Source: Flavobacterium frigoris
Lineage (GTDB): Bacteria; Bacteroidota; Bacteroidia; Flavobacteriales; Flavobacteriaceae
NCBI RefSeq assembly: GCF_900111075.1
Contig: NZ_FOFZ01000004.1
Coordinates: forward strand, 186,001-250,000
DNA length: 64,000 bases
Reading direction: 5' to 3'
The translations under genes and the position numbers were made by a program. The notes beneath the pieces were generated by a model. It was not told where the DNA came from. It made no database searches and was given only the letters and a program-made list of their open reading frames with translations. Below are positions 8,484 through 18,175 of the stretch, piece after piece; positions within the stretch are counted from its first letter, which is position 1, and the number at the start of each line of letters is the position of its first letter.

Positions 8484-9986
8484 ATGAAAAAATATTTATT
8501 TATATTAATCGTAGGTTTGACATTTAGTACTGTAAAATCACAAGAGGTTACTGACGCATTGCGTTACTCTCAAGATAACCTAAACGGAACAGCTCGCTTT
8601 AGAGCAATGGGAGGTGCATTTGGCGCTCTTGGAGGTGACCTGTCTTCTTTAAATGTTAATCCTGCGGGATCGGCAGTTTTCATCAATAACGAAGTCACCG
8701 TCACTTTAAGCAATAACAACATAAAAAACAATTCCAATTATTTCGGAACAACAGCTACTGATAATAGTAATTCCTTTGACTTAAATCAGGCTGGAGGCAT
8801 TTTTGTTTTCAACAATCAAAACCCAAGTAGCGACTGGAGAAAGTTCTCAGTGGCCGTAAATTATGAAAACACCAATAATTTTAATAATTCTATTTTCTCA
8901 GCAGGTACCAACCCAAACAATTCTGTTGACGGTTATTTTTTAAACTACGCCAATGGTGTTCCGTTAAGTACTCTTGAAAATTCAAGCTATGGCAGTTTAA
9001 ATAATGGCGCACAACAAGCGTTTCTAGCATACAATGCTTATATTATTAATCCATTAAGTAATGATCCAAACAACACCGCCTACAGTTCAAATGTACCAGG
9101 AGGCGGAAACTATTACCAAGAGAACTCAATTACCACTGAGGGCTACAACGGAAAACTCTCTTTTAATGCCGCTACCTCCTATAAAGATAAACTATATATA
9201 GGTATAAACTTGAATTCGCATTTTACTGATTTTAGAAAATACAGTAGTTTTTACGAAGACAATAACGCTCCTTTAACTCCTGATTATACTGTCTCTAAAT
9301 TGCGATTTGATAATGATTTATATACTTACGGGACAGGATTTTCTTTTCAACTGGGAGCAATTGCAAAAGTTACTAATGAAATGCGCTTAGGTTTAGCATA
9401 TGAATCTTCAACATGGTATCACTTGAGCGATGAATTATCTCAGAAACTGGTTTCTGTAAGCAGCAGTTCAACAGCAGATGACATCAATGATGTTTCAGAT
9501 CCAAGAATCACTAATGTTTATGCCCCATACAAGTTACAAACACCAAGCAAACTTACAGGAAGTTTTGCCTATGTTTTTGGAACAACAGGTTTAATAAGTA
9601 TTGATTATGCTATAAAAGATTACAGTAAAACGAAATTCAAACCTGAAAGCGATTTGTATTACAATGGTTTGAACAACTATATGATTAACACACTGGACAA
9701 TACGGGAGAGTTAAGAATAGGTGCTGAATATAAAATTGAAAAATTGAGTTTAAGAGCCGGATACCGTTTTGAGCAAAGTCCCTATAAGAATAAAACAACC
9801 GTAGGTGATTTAACTGGATACTCTGGAGGTTTAGGTTATAATTTTGGCTCGACCAAAGTTGATTTATCTTACGCTTACGCAAAAAGAGATTCACAACAAG
9901 GGTTCTTTGCACAAGGTTTTACTGATGGACCCACTATCAATACCATCACAAATAATGTAGCATTAACATTACTATTTGAACTGTAA
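8484..9986 (+). CDS. OmpP1/FadL-like outer-membrane beta-barrel protein
   Basis: The 500-residue protein has a signal peptide (MKKYLFILIVGLTFSTVKSQ). The mature N-terminus DALRYSQDNLNGTARFRAMGG includes the motif GGAFGALGGDLSSLNVNPAGS, typical of the OmpP1/FadL/TodX transporter family as found in Flavobacteria. The rest consists of alternating strands and ends with a terminal strand NNVALTLLFEL, as expected for assembly by BAM. FadL-type barrels take up hydrophobic compounds; the substrate here is unknown. A strong terminator follows. Confidence 0.82.
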   Translation: MKKYLFILIVGLTFSTVKSQEVTDALRYSQDNLNGTARFRAMGGAFGALGGDLSSLNVNPAGSAVFINNEVTVTLSNNNIKNNSNYFGTTATDNSNSFDLNQAGGIFVFNNQNPSSDWRKFSVAVNYENTNNFNNSIFSAGTNPNNSVDGYFLNYANGVPLSTLENSSYGSLNNGAQQAFLAYNAYIINPLSNDPNNTAYSSNVPGGGNYYQENSITTEGYNGKLSFNAATSYKDKLYIGINLNSHFTDFRKYSSFYEDNNAPLTPDYTVSKLRFDNDLYTYGTGFSFQLGAIAKVTNEMRLGLAYESSTWYHLSDELSQKLVSVSSSSTADDINDVSDPRITNVYAPYKLQTPSKLTGSFAYVFGTTGLISIDYAIKDYSKTKFKPESDLYYNGLNNYMINTLDNTGELRIGAEYKIEKLSLRAGYRFEQSPYKNKTTVGDLTGYSGGLGYNFGSTKVDLSYAYAKRDSQQGFFAQGFTDGPTINTITNNVALTLLFEL

Positions 9987-10010
9987 TTGATCGCTCAAAA
10001 AAAGAATATT

Positions 10011-10050
10011 AAACCGTCTTGTTCCTTTTTTAGCAAGACGGTTTTTTTTT
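10011..10050 (+). terminator. Terminator of the FadL-like gene
   Basis: An 11-bp perfect stem (10011-10021 with 10034-10044) is followed by an uninterrupted T run, 25 bases after the stop codon. It directly abuts the repeat element at 10050-10117. Confidence 0.9.
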
Positions 10051-10117
10051 AGCCCTAATAGAATGATATCCAACGCATTTTTTTTGCGTGGATATAGCGT
10101 ATAGCAGGAATAGCTCC
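10050..10117 (+). repeat. Intergenic repeat with conserved flanks and central hairpin (copy A)
   Basis: The left flank is TAGCCCTAATAGAATGATAT, the core is a hairpin built on CCAACGCA/TGCGTGG, and the right flank GATATAGCGTATAGCAGGAA is followed by TAGCTCC. The same flanks in the same order occur at 45549-45632 with a different, longer hairpin. The element is noncoding and may be transcribed; its function is unknown. Confidence 0.7.
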
Positions 10118-10170
10118 ATAAATATATACTAAAAGAAAGTCAAACAAAGTTCTGTTTGAATAAAAAACCG

Positions 10171-10178
10171 TAATTTTG
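10171..10178 (+). promoter_or_regulatory. -7 promoter element of rimO
   Basis: TAATTTTG matches TAnnTTTG and lies 19 bases before the rimO ATG. A TTTG at 10155-10158 is too close to be a standard -33 element. Confidence 0.65.
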
Positions 10179-10197
10179 CACTCCAATTTACAAATCT

Positions 10198-11511
10198 ATG
10201 AGAACCAAGTCATTAAAAAAGAATAAAATAAACGTGATCACTCTAGGGTGCTCTAAAAACATATACGACAGCGAAGTGCTGATGGGTCAACTACGCGCAA
10301 ACGGAAAGGATGTTGCACATGAAGCTCCAGTTGCCGAAGAAGGAAACATTATTGTTATTAATACCTGCGGATTTATTGACAATGCAAAGGCTGAATCAGT
10401 AAACATGATTTTAGAATATGCAGATAAAAAAGAAAGAGGATTAGTAGATAAAGTATTTGTTACCGGATGTTTATCAGAACGCTACAGACCTGATTTAGAA
10501 AAAGAAATACCTAATGTAGATCAATATTTTGGCACGACTGAATTGCCTGCATTATTGAAAGCTTTGGGTGCTGATTATAAACATGAGCTATTGGGAGAAC
10601 GGTTAACCACTACTCCAAAAAATTATGCCTATCTAAAGATTGCCGAAGGTTGCGACAGACCATGTAGTTTTTGTGCTATTCCAATTATGCGAGGAAAACA
10701 CGTATCGCAAACTATTGAGAAACTAGTCAAAGAAGCCGAAGGATTAGCAAGAGATGGCGTAAAAGAGTTGATCTTAATTGCACAGGACTTAACTTATTAT
10801 GGTCTTGATATTTATAAAAAACGTAATCTTGGCGAATTGCTAGAAGCCTTAGTAAAAGTAGAAGGAATCGAATGGATTCGTTTGCACTATGCCTTCCCGA
10901 CCGGTTTCCCTATGGATGTTTTGGAGATCATGAAACGTGAGCCAAAGATTTGTAATTACATCGACATACCATTGCAACATATCTCAGATTCTATATTGAA
11001 ATCAATGCGTCGTGGAACAACTCAAGAAAAAACAACTAAATTATTAAAGGATTTCCGCGCAGCAGTTCCAGAAATGGCGATTCGCACGACTTTAATCGTA
11101 GGATACCCAGGAGAAACACAAGAAGATTTTAACATCTTAAAAGACTGGGTTCAGGAAATGAAATTTGACAGAATGGGTTGTTTTGCTTATTCTCATGAAG
11201 AAAACACGCACGCATATTTGTTAGAAGACGATGTTCCAGCTGATGTAAAACAAGACCGTGCAAATGAAATAATGGAATTACAATCTCAAATTTCATGGGA
11301 TTTAAACCAATTAAAACTAGGTAAAACATTCAAATGTATTATCGATAGAAAGGAAGGTAGTCATTTTGTAGGAAGAACGGAATTTGACAGTCCCGATGTA
11401 GATAACGAAGTACTAATTGACGCCTCAAAACATTATTTAAAAACAGGAGACTTCGCAATGATAAAAATCATTGAAGCCACTGAATTTGATTTATACGGAG
11501 AACCTGCTTAA
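10198..11511 (+). CDS. rimO: Ribosomal protein S12 methylthiotransferase RimO
   Basis: RimO is a radical-SAM enzyme that methylthiolates a conserved aspartate of ribosomal protein S12. The 437 residues show the full MTTase layout. The N-terminal UPF0004 domain has three cluster cysteines (Cys18, Cys57, Cys91), the radical-SAM domain has CDRPCSFC (Cys152, 156, 159), and a C-terminal TRAM domain follows. The N-terminal pattern VITLGCSKN is the RimO form. It heads an operon-like run with two envelope protein genes (gaps of 55 and 41 bases) that ends at the terminator 13001-13040. Confidence 0.97.
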   Translation: MRTKSLKKNKINVITLGCSKNIYDSEVLMGQLRANGKDVAHEAPVAEEGNIIVINTCGFIDNAKAESVNMILEYADKKERGLVDKVFVTGCLSERYRPDLEKEIPNVDQYFGTTELPALLKALGADYKHELLGERLTTTPKNYAYLKIAEGCDRPCSFCAIPIMRGKHVSQTIEKLVKEAEGLARDGVKELILIAQDLTYYGLDIYKKRNLGELLEALVKVEGIEWIRLHYAFPTGFPMDVLEIMKREPKICNYIDIPLQHISDSILKSMRRGTTQEKTTKLLKDFRAAVPEMAIRTTLIVGYPGETQEDFNILKDWVQEMKFDRMGCFAYSHEENTHAYLLEDDVPADVKQDRANEIMELQSQISWDLNQLKLGKTFKCIIDRKEGSHFVGRTEFDSPDVDNEVLIDASKHYLKTGDFAMIKIIEATEFDLYGEPA

Positions 11512-11566
11512 ATTTTTCTTATTCCGTAAAAGACACTATTTAACAATCTTTTTTTTTTAAATAACT

Positions 11567-12034
11567 ATGAAAACAATTCAAATATTATCCGTTTTGACAT
11601 TTATGTTATTATCCATAGATACTGTTTCGGCACAATATGGGAACAACAGCTATGGTGGTGGTAGTTATGGAAACAACGGATATGGCGGCAATGGAAGAAT
11701 GAGCCAAATGAATCAAGGCCAAAGCCAGGAAAAACCCAAAGAAATTCCTGTCGAGGTAACTGTCGGCAAGATAATGGACAAGTTAACTCCAGAACTTACG
11801 CTTGATGCATTGCAAGAAATTGCCATATCAAATGTTTTAAAAGAAAGTATCAGGTCACAAGGCATTTTATTAAAAGCTGAAACTGGACAAGAACAAAAAA
11901 TAAAAGAAATTCAAGCCCTTTCAGAAACTACAGACCGCAAAATTAATGAGTTTTTAAATGAGGATCAAAAAATAAAATACAAAGCATTGAACGAAGAAAG
12001 TAGTACTAAAAAAAAATCAAGAAGAAATAGATAA
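11567..12034 (+). CDS. Small secreted Gly/Tyr/Asn-rich protein, Spy-like C-terminus
   Basis: The 155-residue protein has a signal peptide (to about residue 22), then a low-complexity segment of YGNNSYGGG-type repeats. A helical C-terminal half follows, in which LTPELTLDALQEIAI and FLNEDQKIKYKAL resemble the LTxxQ pattern of Spy/CpxP-like periplasmic proteins. The tail is very basic (KKKSRRNR). The Spy-like reading is weak and based on pattern only. The gene lies between rimO and a cell-wall amidase, so a periplasmic role is plausible. Confidence 0.75.
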   Translation: MKTIQILSVLTFMLLSIDTVSAQYGNNSYGGGSYGNNGYGGNGRMSQMNQGQSQEKPKEIPVEVTVGKIMDKLTPELTLDALQEIAISNVLKESIRSQGILLKAETGQEQKIKEIQALSETTDRKINEFLNEDQKIKYKALNEESSTKKKSRRNR

Positions 12035-12075
12035 TTATTTTTTCAACCGAAAAAGCCCCTTTATCCTTTTATAGT

Positions 12076-12978
12076 ATGCAAAAATATTTTTACTCCATAA
12101 TTATTGCTGTTGTTATTGCTTCATGTTCTACGAATCCCTACAAGGCAAGCGAAAAAGAATATGACACTAAACTAAAAACTTTTAAAGAAGCAATTTCAAA
12201 TAAAGAGCCTGAGCCGTTACCCATCGTTTCAAAAACAATAATAAGTATAGATAATGTATACACAAAACAACTGTATACCTTTAAGGACACTATTTCCAAA
12301 ATGGGATCTACCGCTTTAGACAACGGCATCCATACTGAATGGATAGGCACAGTAAATTTCAATTTACGAAAACCCAATTACATTATCATTCACCACACAG
12401 CACAAGACTCTATTCAACAAACGATAAAAACGTTTACTGTGACCAGAACTCAAGTAAGTGCACATTATGTTATTGCAGATGATGGTAGCGTAGTACAAAT
12501 GTTGAATGATTATTTGCGTGCATGGCACGCCGGAAGAGGTTCATGGGGCAAAGACACAGATATCAACTCCTCATCGATAGGAATTGAACTTGATAATAAT
12601 GGGACCGAAGCTTTTTCTGAAGCTCAAATTACCAGCTTAATGTCTCTTTTAAGCAAACTAAAGAAAGAGTATAATATTCCAACTCAAAATATCATAGGTC
12701 ATTCAGACATCGCTCCTACCCGTAAAAATGATCCAAGTGCACTATTCCCATGGAATATATTGGCTGAAAACGGATTTGGTGTTTGGAAGAGTGACACCAT
12801 GGAAACAGCTCCACTTAATTTCAATCCAGAACTAGCACTTCGAATCATAGGATACGACACTAAAAATCTTCCCGCCGCTATTAAAGCATTTAAGTTACAT
12901 TTTGTCCAAACAGAAGTTGATTCAATTTTAAACGAAAACACTATAAATACAATTTACTCGATTTACAACAAACAGTAA
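12076..12978 (+). CDS. N-acetylmuramoyl-L-alanine amidase lipoprotein (Amidase_2)
   Basis: The 300-residue lipoprotein has a signal ending VIASC (Cys17). The catalytic Amidase_2/PGRP domain spans about 100-235. It has the zinc-site motif IIIHHTAQDS, the middle strand SAHYVIADDGSV, the WHAGRGSW and SIGIELDNNG motifs, and the second zinc-ligand region IIGHSDIAPTRKNDP. These enzymes cut the amide bond between N-acetylmuramic acid and the peptide stem during peptidoglycan turnover or recycling. The C-terminal ~60 residues look like a small binding domain. It is last in the rimO run. Confidence 0.92.
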   Translation: MQKYFYSIIIAVVIASCSTNPYKASEKEYDTKLKTFKEAISNKEPEPLPIVSKTIISIDNVYTKQLYTFKDTISKMGSTALDNGIHTEWIGTVNFNLRKPNYIIIHHTAQDSIQQTIKTFTVTRTQVSAHYVIADDGSVVQMLNDYLRAWHAGRGSWGKDTDINSSSIGIELDNNGTEAFSEAQITSLMSLLSKLKKEYNIPTQNIIGHSDIAPTRKNDPSALFPWNILAENGFGVWKSDTMETAPLNFNPELALRIIGYDTKNLPAAIKAFKLHFVQTEVDSILNENTINTIYSIYNKQ

Positions 12979-13000
12979 AAAGTAATTAAAATACATCCTA

Positions 13001-13040
13001 AAACAGTTCTATGACAGCTCAAAAGAACTGTTTTTTTTTT
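13001..13040 (+). terminator. Terminator of the rimO-amidase run
   Basis: A 10-bp stem (13001-13010 with 13024-13033) is followed by T10, 22 bases after the amidase stop codon. Confidence 0.88.
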
Positions 13041-13085
13041 ATATCTAAGTTTATATCGTCCCTTATCAAAATTAAGTTATTACAA

Positions 13086-13127
13086 TAAAAAAAACTGCCA
13101 ACATACTAATTAGAGTACCTTGGCAGT
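13086..13127 (-). terminator. Terminator of the OmpL-like porin gene
   Basis: ACTGCCAA (13094-13101) pairs with TTGGCAGT (13120-13127). Read on the minus strand, the hairpin is followed by a T-rich run, 20 bases past the porin stop codon at 13148. Confidence 0.8.
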
Positions 13128-13147
13128 CAAAAAAAAAAATTATAAAT

Positions 13148-14155
13148 TTAGAATCCGTAAACCATCGCTAAAGCAAATTGCGATGCAGACTTTGTAGCAT
13201 TTCCATTAGATTTTTCAAAAATTTCATTCGAGCCATTATCTAATCTCAACTCAGGAATAAAAGTCAATCCACCCGTTTTTAAATTAGCCGTCAATGTTAA
13301 TGCAGTTACTGAATCATCTCCAGATCCTTCTTTAAACTTAAAATACTCACCACGCAAACCTAAACTGAATTTCTCTGTTACATCTACTGCAGGATATAGA
13401 GCTAAACCAGTATATCCTACTTTACCTTCATTAGAGAAATCAGCAGCATTCAAACCTAATTTGAACTTATCAGCCAATTTGAAAGAAGCCGTTAAGTCAA
13501 TTATAGTGCCACTAACAGAACCATCCATAAAGTTAAGATAAGCACTTATTCCTTCAGAAGGAGCAATAGATAACTGAGCTCCAAATGCATTTAGGCCTTT
13601 AATTGGATCTGCCTTATAAGAATTCCAAGAATCATTAAAAGCACCAACCATAATCCCTACTTTATCAGAGATCGAATAATTTACTTTAACGCCAGCATTT
13701 TGAAACGGTCCATTAGTAAATAAGTAAGAGGTTGAATAATGAAAATTTGCCAATGGTGATATTACTTCATATCCAATAAAAGTACCCATATAACCCGCTG
13801 TGAAACTTAATTTCTCAGTTGCAGCATAAGTTGCATATAAGTTTTGAATGTGAAAAGTATTTCCATCAGTTCCATCACCATTAGGTATAGACTGAAATTG
13901 ACCTCTTGGACCAAAAGAAACTTCACCCACAAAAGATGCTTTACCCGTTGTTTTTTTCAAAGCGATATCAAGCATCCCTAAAGAAACTGAATTTTGATCA
14001 GTTGCAAAACTCGTTCCTATATTTTCCTTCTTAGCAAAATCATATTTATAATAAACGTCTGCAGAACCTGAAATTTCTAGTGGAGTATCCTGTGCAAATG
14101 CTATGTTCCCCGTCAGCGCTAAAGCTAAAATTACAATTACTTTTTTCATCATCAT
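13148..14155 (-). CDS. OmpL-like (BBP2-type) outer-membrane porin
   Basis: The 335-residue protein has a cleavable signal (MMMKKVIVILALALTGNIAFAQ) and a mature N-terminus LEISGSADVYYKYDF. It is made of alternating beta strands throughout, with SFGPRG and the strand pattern ending FALAMVYGF, a typical aromatic last residue for an outer-membrane barrel. Family knowledge suggests the putative beta-barrel porin-2 (OmpL-like) group. The solute is unknown. It is a single-gene unit with its own terminator and a long upstream region in which I found no exact TAnnTTTG box near the start. Confidence 0.78.
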   Translation of the reverse strand: MMMKKVIVILALALTGNIAFAQDTPLEISGSADVYYKYDFAKKENIGTSFATDQNSVSLGMLDIALKKTTGKASFVGEVSFGPRGQFQSIPNGDGTDGNTFHIQNLYATYAATEKLSFTAGYMGTFIGYEVISPLANFHYSTSYLFTNGPFQNAGVKVNYSISDKVGIMVGAFNDSWNSYKADPIKGLNAFGAQLSIAPSEGISAYLNFMDGSVSGTIIDLTASFKLADKFKLGLNAADFSNEGKVGYTGLALYPAVDVTEKFSLGLRGEYFKFKEGSGDDSVTALTLTANLKTGGLTFIPELRLDNGSNEIFEKSNGNATKSASQFALAMVYGF

Positions 14156-14944
14156 TTTGTTTTGGTTATTTATTATTTTGGTTATTCATTATACTTAAAT
14201 TGCCATTTATCGGCTCTCTTCTGGGACGAATTTATTAACTTTTATTATACTTGAATAAATTAATTATGACTTTTTGATTTGATTTTGAAAGAATTATAGA
14301 TAACAAAAAATCACTTCGAAAAAACAAGAAATATCTAATTTTGCCGATATAAAACTACTAAATTCATAATCTCATTTTTACAAAAAACATCACTATTTTG
14401 TATTTATTAATACGACACCCCCCCTATTTTACCTGTATTAAAATAATTAAAAACAACATTTAACCGTACATAACCCCTATTAAATTACACCTTAAGAAAT
14501 AATATTATAATATCAGTGACGTTAAAAATATTCGAATTTAGATACAGAAAAATAAAATCACACAGCTATTAAATTTCATCTTCAGCTCTAAATTGAAAGA
14601 AAAAATAAAATATACTAGAGTGTTAAACTGTCACATTGATCATTAAAACACGACACATAAAACACCCGTGGAAACCATCCTATTGAATTACATTTCAAAG
14701 ACTTTCGATACTTCTAAAACCACAAATAAATTATATAAGTTTCTGATACTAGATCAGTATAGAAAATTCAAATTGCGAGTTGTAAATTCAGTTCTACATT
14801 GCGAGATTCATCGAAATTATTCCAAACCAAGCGCTTAATTATGGTTTTTGATACTCCGAAAACCATTTTACATGGGAAAACTGTTAATGTTATGAAGAAA
14901 ACATCAAACCCATTTTTTAATTTGCAAAAAAAATAGTACGCACG
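14156..14944. other. Long AT-rich intergenic region
   Basis: This is about 790 bases between a divergent porin gene and the terminator of the next minus-strand operon. A 78-codon minus-strand open stretch (14768-15004) begins inside that terminator hairpin and does not look like a real protein. I see no RNA gene, repeat or gene remnant. The part next to the porin presumably carries its promoter. Confidence 0.5.
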
Positions 14945-14989
14945 AAAAAAGCGATTGAGAATAGAATTTACCCTATTCAACAATCGCTT
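14945..14989 (-). terminator. Terminator of the protease/nitronate monooxygenase operon
   Basis: AAGCGATTG (14949-14957) pairs with CAATCGCTT (14981-14989), and an inner GAATAG/CTATTC stem extends the fold. The minus-strand hairpin ends in TTTTTT. It lies 83 bases after the last gene of the operon. Confidence 0.75.
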
Positions 14990-15071
14990 ATCATATAAAT
15001 TCATGTCGTAGCTTTACTTTATTTAAAAATACCCTCAAACATACAGTAGCTTAATTACGATTTCTCTGACT

Positions 15072-15482
15072 CTATAAATTAAAAATATTATAAACAATAA
15101 TCCGATTTCCGTAATTAATATATAGTTGCTTTCTATTATCCTGATTTTTCCTTGTTATTATAGAAAGAGTACAATCATCTCCATTATTATCCTTACAGGT
15201 AAAGGAATAAACAACATCTGTATCATTTTCCTCAATTGGCTGATACGATATAATTTCAAATAATTGAATAATTTCCGAGTAAATTACGATTCTATTTTTA
15301 TTGGTATCTAATGAAACGACAACATTTACCAATTGTAAGTCAGACCATTTTGCCCATTTCCCTTTTTCGTTTTTTTCCAAAACACTAACGCCTGAAGTTT
15401 TGAATTTGTAATTCTGACAATAGACCTGTGGTAACCCTATTCCTAAGAATAATAAAACTATATACAATTTAATTTTCGTCAT
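15072..15482 (-). CDS. Small secreted protein of unknown function
   Basis: The 136-residue protein has a signal peptide (MTKIKLYIVLLFLGIGLPQVYCQ). The mature part is beta-rich, with SVLEKNEKGKWAKWSDLQLVN, KNRIVIYSEIIQLFEIISYQ and a Cys pair near SFTCKDNNGDDCTLSI that could form a disulfide. I do not recognise a characterised family. It follows the nitronate monooxygenase-like gene by 11 bases and is probably in the same operon, ending at the hairpin 14945-14989. Confidence 0.75.
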   Translation of the reverse strand: MTKIKLYIVLLFLGIGLPQVYCQNYKFKTSGVSVLEKNEKGKWAKWSDLQLVNVVVSLDTNKNRIVIYSEIIQLFEIISYQPIEENDTDVVYSFTCKDNNGDDCTLSIITRKNQDNRKQLYINYGNRIIVYNIFNL

Positions 15483-15493
15483 TATTTCACTAA

Positions 15494-16438
15494 TTAAAAA
15501 TCAAGAGCTACTATTTCTTTTCTTGCCGCATTATAATCTTCCATCATTTCTAAAATGATTCCTTCTGCTGACTTTATTTCATATATCAAGCCCGCAATTT
15601 GTCCAATTTCCAGCTCACCTTCAACTAGATCCCCTTCAAACATCCCTCGTTTTGCCCTTGCTCTACCTAACAATGTCACTAATTCATCCTTTGTTGGACA
15701 TTTCTCATATAAATTTTGCAAATCCTGAAAGAATTTGTTTTTTATTAATCGGACTGGCGCCAATTCCTTTAACGTAAGCTGGGTACCCCCTTCTTTCGTT
15801 TCTATTATCGTTTTCTTAAAATTGTCATGTGCCGATGATTCTATCGATGCCGCAAACCTACTACCCACCTGAACACCATCTGCTCCCAATACCATTGCTG
15901 CAAGCATACCGCGCCCGTTTGCAATACCTCCTGCTGCAATAACAGGAATTTTTATTTGCTCTTTTACCATCGGAATTAGCGTAAAAGTAGTAGTTTCATC
16001 CCTTCCATTATGACCACCCGCCTCAAAACCTTCGGCAACTATAGCGTCAACACCAGCGTTTTGTGCTTTTAAGGCAAATAAAGTACTACTAACTACATGC
16101 ACTACCGTGATACCATTTTCTTTTAAATACGGAGTCCATGTTTTTGGATTTCCTGCCGAGGTAAAAACAATTTTAACTCCTTCTTCGACAATAATTTTCA
16201 TGATTTCTTCAATGTTGGGATACAACATCGGAACATTCACTCCAAAAGGCTTAGATGTTTCTTTTTTACATTTCTGAATGTGTTCACGTAATACTTCCGG
16301 ATACATAGACCCCGCTCCTATCAATCCTAATCCTCCCGCATTACTTACCGCACTGGCGAGTTTATGTCCACTTACCCATATCATTCCTGCTTGAATAATC
16401 GGATATTTTATATTAAAAAGTTTTGTAATTGTATTCAT
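15494..16438 (-). CDS. Nitronate monooxygenase-like FMN enzyme (NPD family)
   Basis: The 314-residue TIM-barrel FMN protein is of the 2-nitropropane dioxygenase/FabK group. Visible motifs include the N-terminal PIIQAGMIWVSG, VNVPMLYP, the EGFEAGGHNGRDE loop with the catalytic-type His, and the flavin phosphate-binding part PVIAAGGIANGRG and GADGVQVGSRF. Members oxidise alkyl nitronates; some act as enoyl reductases, so the exact substrate is open. It starts 15 bases after the protease stop codon and is followed by a small secreted protein gene, giving a three-gene unit. Confidence 0.9.
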   Translation of the reverse strand: MNTITKLFNIKYPIIQAGMIWVSGHKLASAVSNAGGLGLIGAGSMYPEVLREHIQKCKKETSKPFGVNVPMLYPNIEEIMKIIVEEGVKIVFTSAGNPKTWTPYLKENGITVVHVVSSTLFALKAQNAGVDAIVAEGFEAGGHNGRDETTTFTLIPMVKEQIKIPVIAAGGIANGRGMLAAMVLGADGVQVGSRFAASIESSAHDNFKKTIIETKEGGTQLTLKELAPVRLIKNKFFQDLQNLYEKCPTKDELVTLLGRARAKRGMFEGDLVEGELEIGQIAGLIYEIKSAEGIILEMMEDYNAARKEIVALDF

Positions 16439-16453
16439 TTACTAGCTTGGATA

Positions 16454-18061
16454 TTATTGTTTTATTATTTTTCCGATTTTCGAAAAAGTCTCTGATTCAA
16501 TTTTATAAATATAAATTCCGTTGCTTAATGACTTCAATGAAAAAGTATCCACTTTATTATTCACTTGATGTTCTAAAACTTTCTGTCCTAAAACAGTATA
16601 AAAAACAACCATTCCTTTATTAAAACTTTCTGGAAATTCAACCGAAATAAAATCAGACGTTGGATTTGGATAAGCAACAAAATAATTCTTAGCAGGATTT
16701 TTTTCAGAAAGAGTTAAAGCCAAACTAAAATCAGGAATGCCATAACCATATTGAGCTGTCGGTACCGTATACCTATCTGCAGATTGAATAATTAATGCTA
16801 TGATTTCTTTATTTGTTTTCGTGGGGAATGCCTGCCAAAAGGAAGCGACCATCCCTGCCATTATGGGCCCTGAAAACGAAGTTCCATTTGCAGTTACGAT
16901 ATCACCATATTGATTAGATAAAACTGCGGATACTCCTTGCGCCATTATATCTGGTTTTATCCTTCCGTCGTAAGATGGCCCAATCGAGCTAAAAGAAGCT
17001 CTTGTTTCTTCTGAATTAACAGCCCCAATTGCAAGAACAGATACTGCATCGGCTGGAGTTCCGATATGAGCATTAGAAGTATTGCCTTCATTACCGGCAG
17101 AAGCAACAACAATCATTCCTCTACTAAAAGCAATTTCAGCTCCTCTAGATATAAAAGCTGTAGTTCCATTCATCTCACTATAGCTATGGCTATACGCGGC
17201 ATTGTCGTATTCGAAGTACCCCAAAGACGTACTTATAATATCCACCCCTAAACTATCTGCTTTTTCAGCCGCCTCAACCCAAAGTGATTCCTCAACTGGG
17301 TTCTCGCTTCTAACATCCTCTGTAATAAATAAGTAGTAAGATGCATCTGGAGCAGTTCCTACCAATTTATTTTCCGTATAACCTCCCATAGTTGAAAGGA
17401 CTGATGTTCCGTGAGAGTCTGAAGTATACACATCTGAGTCTCTCGATACAAAATTATAACCTCCTAGAATTTTATTATTATCTCTCAATCTCTGAAAAGG
17501 CTGCGTTGTATTTACTCCTAAAAATCCTGCATCTAGTATTGCGACTACCTTTCCATCACCAGTATAATTTTGTTTATGCAATACGTCGCCGTTAAGCATC
17601 TTAATTTGATTATCAGATGTACCATAAGCATAATCTATTTTTGTCTTTCTGGTCTTACGTTGTTCTTTTTGCTTAAATAGTTTCGCTGTTTTCCCTACTT
17701 GATTTAATGTTTTGTTAGCGAAATCTACTTTATCCACAAAAGCGAATCCTTTTAACGAATTAATTAAGGCTTGAGAACCTCGCACATGTAGCGCATTCAT
17801 CCATTTTGATTTTGCCATAACAGAAATCCCCGATACTGATTTAACCTGACTTATGTAAGTGGCATCAACAGGAACATCTTTAAAATCGATTGCTATATTT
17901 TGAGTTATTCTTCTATCCAAAGCTCTTTGAGATAGCATCAGTAAAGGGGATTCAAAATAGGATTGCTGCTTAGATTTAGCATTGAAATAAACCCACGCCT
18001 CTTCCTGAGAAAAAGCTACTGTACTAAGGGATAATAATAAGAATAGAAAAAACTTTTTCAT
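16454..18061 (-). CDS. Secreted subtilisin-family (S8) serine protease with type IX sorting domain
   Basis: The start at 18061 gives a clean signal peptide (MKKFFLFLLLSLSTVAFSQ) and 535 residues; another ATG five codons upstream (18076) is possible. A propeptide covers roughly 20-140. The catalytic triad is Asp177 in VAILDAGF, His217 in DSHGTSV and Ser395 in NGTSFSGPIMAG, with the oxyanion Asn in SAGNEGN. The last ~80 residues (YPNPTSDFISVEF, GIYIYKIE, KIIKQ) form a type A type IX secretion sorting domain. The enzyme is therefore an exported or cell-surface endopeptidase. Confidence 0.93.
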   Translation of the reverse strand: MKKFFLFLLLSLSTVAFSQEEAWVYFNAKSKQQSYFESPLLMLSQRALDRRITQNIAIDFKDVPVDATYISQVKSVSGISVMAKSKWMNALHVRGSQALINSLKGFAFVDKVDFANKTLNQVGKTAKLFKQKEQRKTRKTKIDYAYGTSDNQIKMLNGDVLHKQNYTGDGKVVAILDAGFLGVNTTQPFQRLRDNNKILGGYNFVSRDSDVYTSDSHGTSVLSTMGGYTENKLVGTAPDASYYLFITEDVRSENPVEESLWVEAAEKADSLGVDIISTSLGYFEYDNAAYSHSYSEMNGTTAFISRGAEIAFSRGMIVVASAGNEGNTSNAHIGTPADAVSVLAIGAVNSEETRASFSSIGPSYDGRIKPDIMAQGVSAVLSNQYGDIVTANGTSFSGPIMAGMVASFWQAFPTKTNKEIIALIIQSADRYTVPTAQYGYGIPDFSLALTLSEKNPAKNYFVAYPNPTSDFISVEFPESFNKGMVVFYTVLGQKVLEHQVNNKVDTFSLKSLSNGIYIYKIESETFSKIGKIIKQ

Positions 18062-18175
18062 AGTCAACTTTTGCATTAGACAAAACAGTACTATCCAATA
18101 ATAAACTCATAAAACAAAATGAATGAATCAAGTGAAAAGGCATATTGCCATTTATTTTAGAAATAAAGCACTAAT

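Noticed and set aside
14768..15004. A 78-codon minus-strand frame in the long intergenic region
   Set aside because: It begins inside a terminator hairpin and its protein is not coding-like.
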